This document shows, one piece after another, positions 62,520 to 64,000 of a stretch of 64,000 nt of DNA. Under the pieces are notes generated by a model. The model did no database searches, was not told the DNA's origin, and saw only the letters and a list, made by a program, of their open reading frames with translations. This DNA is from Sandaracinaceae bacterium (GTDB lineage: Bacteria > Myxococcota_A > Polyangia > Polyangiales > Houyiibacteriaceae). Every line of letters begins with the position of its first letter. The first letter of the stretch is position 1. The stretch covers positions 372,001 to 436,000 of the forward strand of contig JACKEI010000002.1 in the NCBI GenBank assembly GCA_020633075.1. Reading direction: 5' to 3'. A program made the translations under genes and the position numbers.

Positions 62520-63491
62520 TCACGCCTCGGGGGGAGAGGCGGGGCGATAGATGTATCCCTGGTGTTGAAAGACGCAGATGCGGTCGCGGCCGTCGTCTTT
62601 GGCTTGGTAGAGCGCGCGGTCTGCGGCCTTGATGAGCTGGTCCTTGGACTTCACGTCGCGGCTTGGATAGAGCGCGACGCCCACCGAGATGGTCACCGTG
62701 TAGGACTGCCCTTCGATGACGACCGGCTCACCGCCGACGCCACGCCAGACGCGGTCCGCGACCGTGAGCGCGCCCGTGAAGTGGGTGCTGGGCAGCACCA
62801 GCAGGAACTCCTCGCCACCGTAGCGCGCGACCACGTCGATCTCGCGCACGGCCTTGCGCAGACGGGCCGCGACCTCGGCCAGCACTCGGTCGCCGACGTG
62901 GTGCCCGAAGCTGTCGTTGAAGCCCTTGAAGTGATCGATGTCGATCATGGCGCAGGCGAGGGGATCGCGATAGCGCTCGGCCCGCTTGAACTCCTCGTTG
63001 AGCCGCGTGTGCAGGTAGCGGTAGTTGTAGAGCCCCGTGAGCTCGTCCTGCACGGCCAGCTTCTCGAGCCGCGCCTTCGCGTTGGTGACGTCGTCGTGCA
63101 TCTGCTTGAGGCGCAGCATGTTGCCCACGCGCGCCAGCAGCTCGCGTTCGTCGAAGGGCTTGCACACGTAGTCGTCCGCGCCGATGCGCAGGCCCTCGAT
63201 GCGGCTGTCCATGTCCGACTTGGCGGTCACCAGCATGACCGGCACGAAGGCGTCCTGGGTCATGGTCTTGAGCAGGCGGCAGGTGTCCACGCCGGACAGG
63301 CCAGGCATGATGATGTCCAGCAGGATCAGGTCCACGCCCCCGCGCGCCAAGCGGTCCACCGCGGCCTGCCCGTGCTCCACGATCTCGACGTTCAGGCCGT
63401 TCCCCCGCAGCAGGCCACCGAGGAACTCGCGGGTGACGCGGTCGTCGTCGACGACGAGGAGGAGAGGGCGAGGTGGCTGCGAGTCAGTCAC
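62520..63491 (-). CDS. PleD-like response regulator diguanylate cyclase
   Basis: 323-aa protein that makes c-di-GMP. An N-terminal receiver domain has acidic pocket D15-D17, phosphoacceptor D59, T89 and K111; a coiled linker (about 130-150) joins a GGDEF domain with the active GGEEF at 225-229 and an inhibitory I-site RxxD at 216-219. All catalytic residues are present, so it should be active and feedback-inhibited. The cognate histidine kinase is not in the window. Carbonic anhydrase follows on the same strand. Confidence 0.95.
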   Translation of the reverse strand: MTDSQPPRPLLLVVDDDRVTREFLGGLLRGNGLNVEIVEHGQAAVDRLARGGVDLILLDIIMPGLSGVDTCRLLKTMTQDAFVPVMLVTAKSDMDSRIEGLRIGADDYVCKPFDERELLARVGNMLRLKQMHDDVTNAKARLEKLAVQDELTGLYNYRYLHTRLNEEFKRAERYRDPLACAMIDIDHFKGFNDSFGHHVGDRVLAEVAARLRKAVREIDVVARYGGEEFLLVLPSTHFTGALTVADRVWRGVGGEPVVIEGQSYTVTISVGVALYPSRDVKSKDQLIKAADRALYQAKDDGRDRICVFQHQGYIYRPASPPEA

Positions 63492-63570
63492 TGCCCGTCA
63501 GCCTATCGGATCTTTCGCAGCGGCGGGGAAGGGATACTTCGAGAGCGCTCCGAAATGGTCGTGATACGTT

Positions 63571-63639
63571 TTGTGTCACAATGTGCTTGATTGCGTGTCA
63601 CGGTGTGGTACAAGGCTTGTGTCACACGTTGTAACACGG
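63571..63639. promoter_or_regulatory. Array of GTGTCAC boxes
   Basis: Three palindromic boxes centred at 63576 (TTGTG-T-CACAA), 63598 (CGTG-T-CACG) and 63622 (TGTG-T-CACA), spaced 22 and 24 bp, with a weaker TTGTAACAC at 63629-63637. Spacing near two helical turns suggests cooperative binding of a repressor or activator upstream of the gene at 63648. Confidence 0.6.
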
Positions 63640-63647
63640 AGATCCTC

Positions 63648-64000
63648 ATGGACACTCAGCCCTCATCGCAGACCTTCACGCCCCCCCGCTCGACACAAGC
63701 CAAGAGCCCCTTCACCTCGGCTTCCCCGCAGGCCGCCGCCGCTCAAGAGCTGCGCGCCTGGCTGCAGGTCGTGGACGCCGTGCTGCGCGTCATCGAACAG
63801 ACCGCCTGGGAGGCCCGCGGGCTCGCCAGCGAGTGGGCCCGCGCCGCGCGTGAAGACGTGCTGGCCATGCAGCAGCGTCGTGACGAGCTCGGCCAGCTGC
63901 ACGCTCGCCTCGCTCGCGCCACCCAGTGTGGCTGGGTGCTGACCAAGATCGCGTCCGGCTACCGCTTCCACCTGACGCGCTCTGCCTTCACGACGCGGGC
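63648..64000 (+). CDS. Partial ORF, unknown, cut by window edge
   Basis: At least 117 codons, open to the end of the window, from ATG 63648 preceded by GGAG. A Ser/Thr/Pro/Gln-rich start (about 30 residues) leads to a helical, charged region (LQVVDAVLRVIEQTAWEARGLASEW, RAAREDVLAMQQRRDELGQL). No family recognised; the fragment cannot show its C-terminus. The boxes upstream suggest regulated expression. Confidence 0.5.
   Translation, partial: MDTQPSSQTFTPPRSTQAKSPFTSASPQAAAAQELRAWLQVVDAVLRVIEQTAWEARGLASEWARAAREDVLAMQQRRDELGQLHARLARATQCGWVLTKIASGYRFHLTRSAFTTR

Overview
The window is GC-rich (roughly 70 %), densely coded bacterial DNA. Several traits point to a member of the Myxococcota (Polyangia; possibly Sandaracinaceae-like): a zinc-ribbon/Ser-Thr kinase/AAA-type ATPase/TPR fusion, calcium-type 'DxDxDG' repeats in an OmpA-like lipoprotein, many lipoproteins of unknown function, paired FadL porins, a monomeric isocitrate dehydrogenase and a YhhN/lysoplasmalogenase-like protein. 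This assignment is inference; no rRNA or tRNA gene is present to fix it. I saw no CRISPR array, insertion sequence or prophage.

Layout. 0-3 kb: a fatty-acid desaturase and its flavin/2Fe-2S reductase, divergent from a TetR regulator, with two identical palindromic operators. 3-7 kb: an OmpA-like lipoprotein, a membrane polyferredoxin plus FAD oxidoreductase pair, and an SCP2 lipid-carrier protein. 7-12.6 kb: a membrane protein, the large signalling kinase, a lipoprotein and tsaD. 12.6-21.7 kb is a lipid block: Rieske oxygenase coupled to a small chaperone-like protein, FATP-type acyl-CoA synthetase, YhhN protein, FAD oxidoreductase, methyltransferase, acyltransferase, TetR and a PhyH dioxygenase. 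22-24.6 kb: infA and icd, followed by a hexanucleotide tandem repeat. 25-31 kb: a tightly overlapping operon FadL-FadL-lipoprotein-TetR and an M48-like membrane protease. 31-40.4 kb: DEAD-box helicase, membrane proteins, an ABC ATPase, a DUF1517-like protein, a MocR regulator and mazG. 40.4-50.5 kb: lipoproteins, efp-epmA, a patatin, an amidotransferase-like/lipoprotein/cutA operon and an M1-like/outer-membrane-barrel fusion. 50.5-64 kb: CDF transporter, GST, xerD, a transpeptidase-extensin pair, lipoprotein msrA, SPOR protein, murein endopeptidase, unknown envelope proteins, rnhA, carbonic anhydrase, a PleD-like diguanylate cyclase and a gene cut by the window edge.

How it fits together. Much of the window concerns lipids and the envelope: uptake (FadL), activation (acyl-CoA synthetase), modification (desaturase, Rieske, PhyH), transfer (SCP2, acyltransferase) and local control by three TetR regulators, each next to palindromic or repeated sites at its promoter. 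Several forward genes have a -10-like hexamer 5-7 nt before the start codon and no Shine-Dalgarno, which suggests frequent leaderless mRNAs. The best candidates for something new are the M1-like/Omp85-like fusion with a lost HExxH, the amidotransferase without Cys2, the EpmA with an N-terminal extension, the Rieske-chaperone pair and the two-FadL operon. Start codons are often uncertain in this high-GC sequence, and the reasons for each choice are given.
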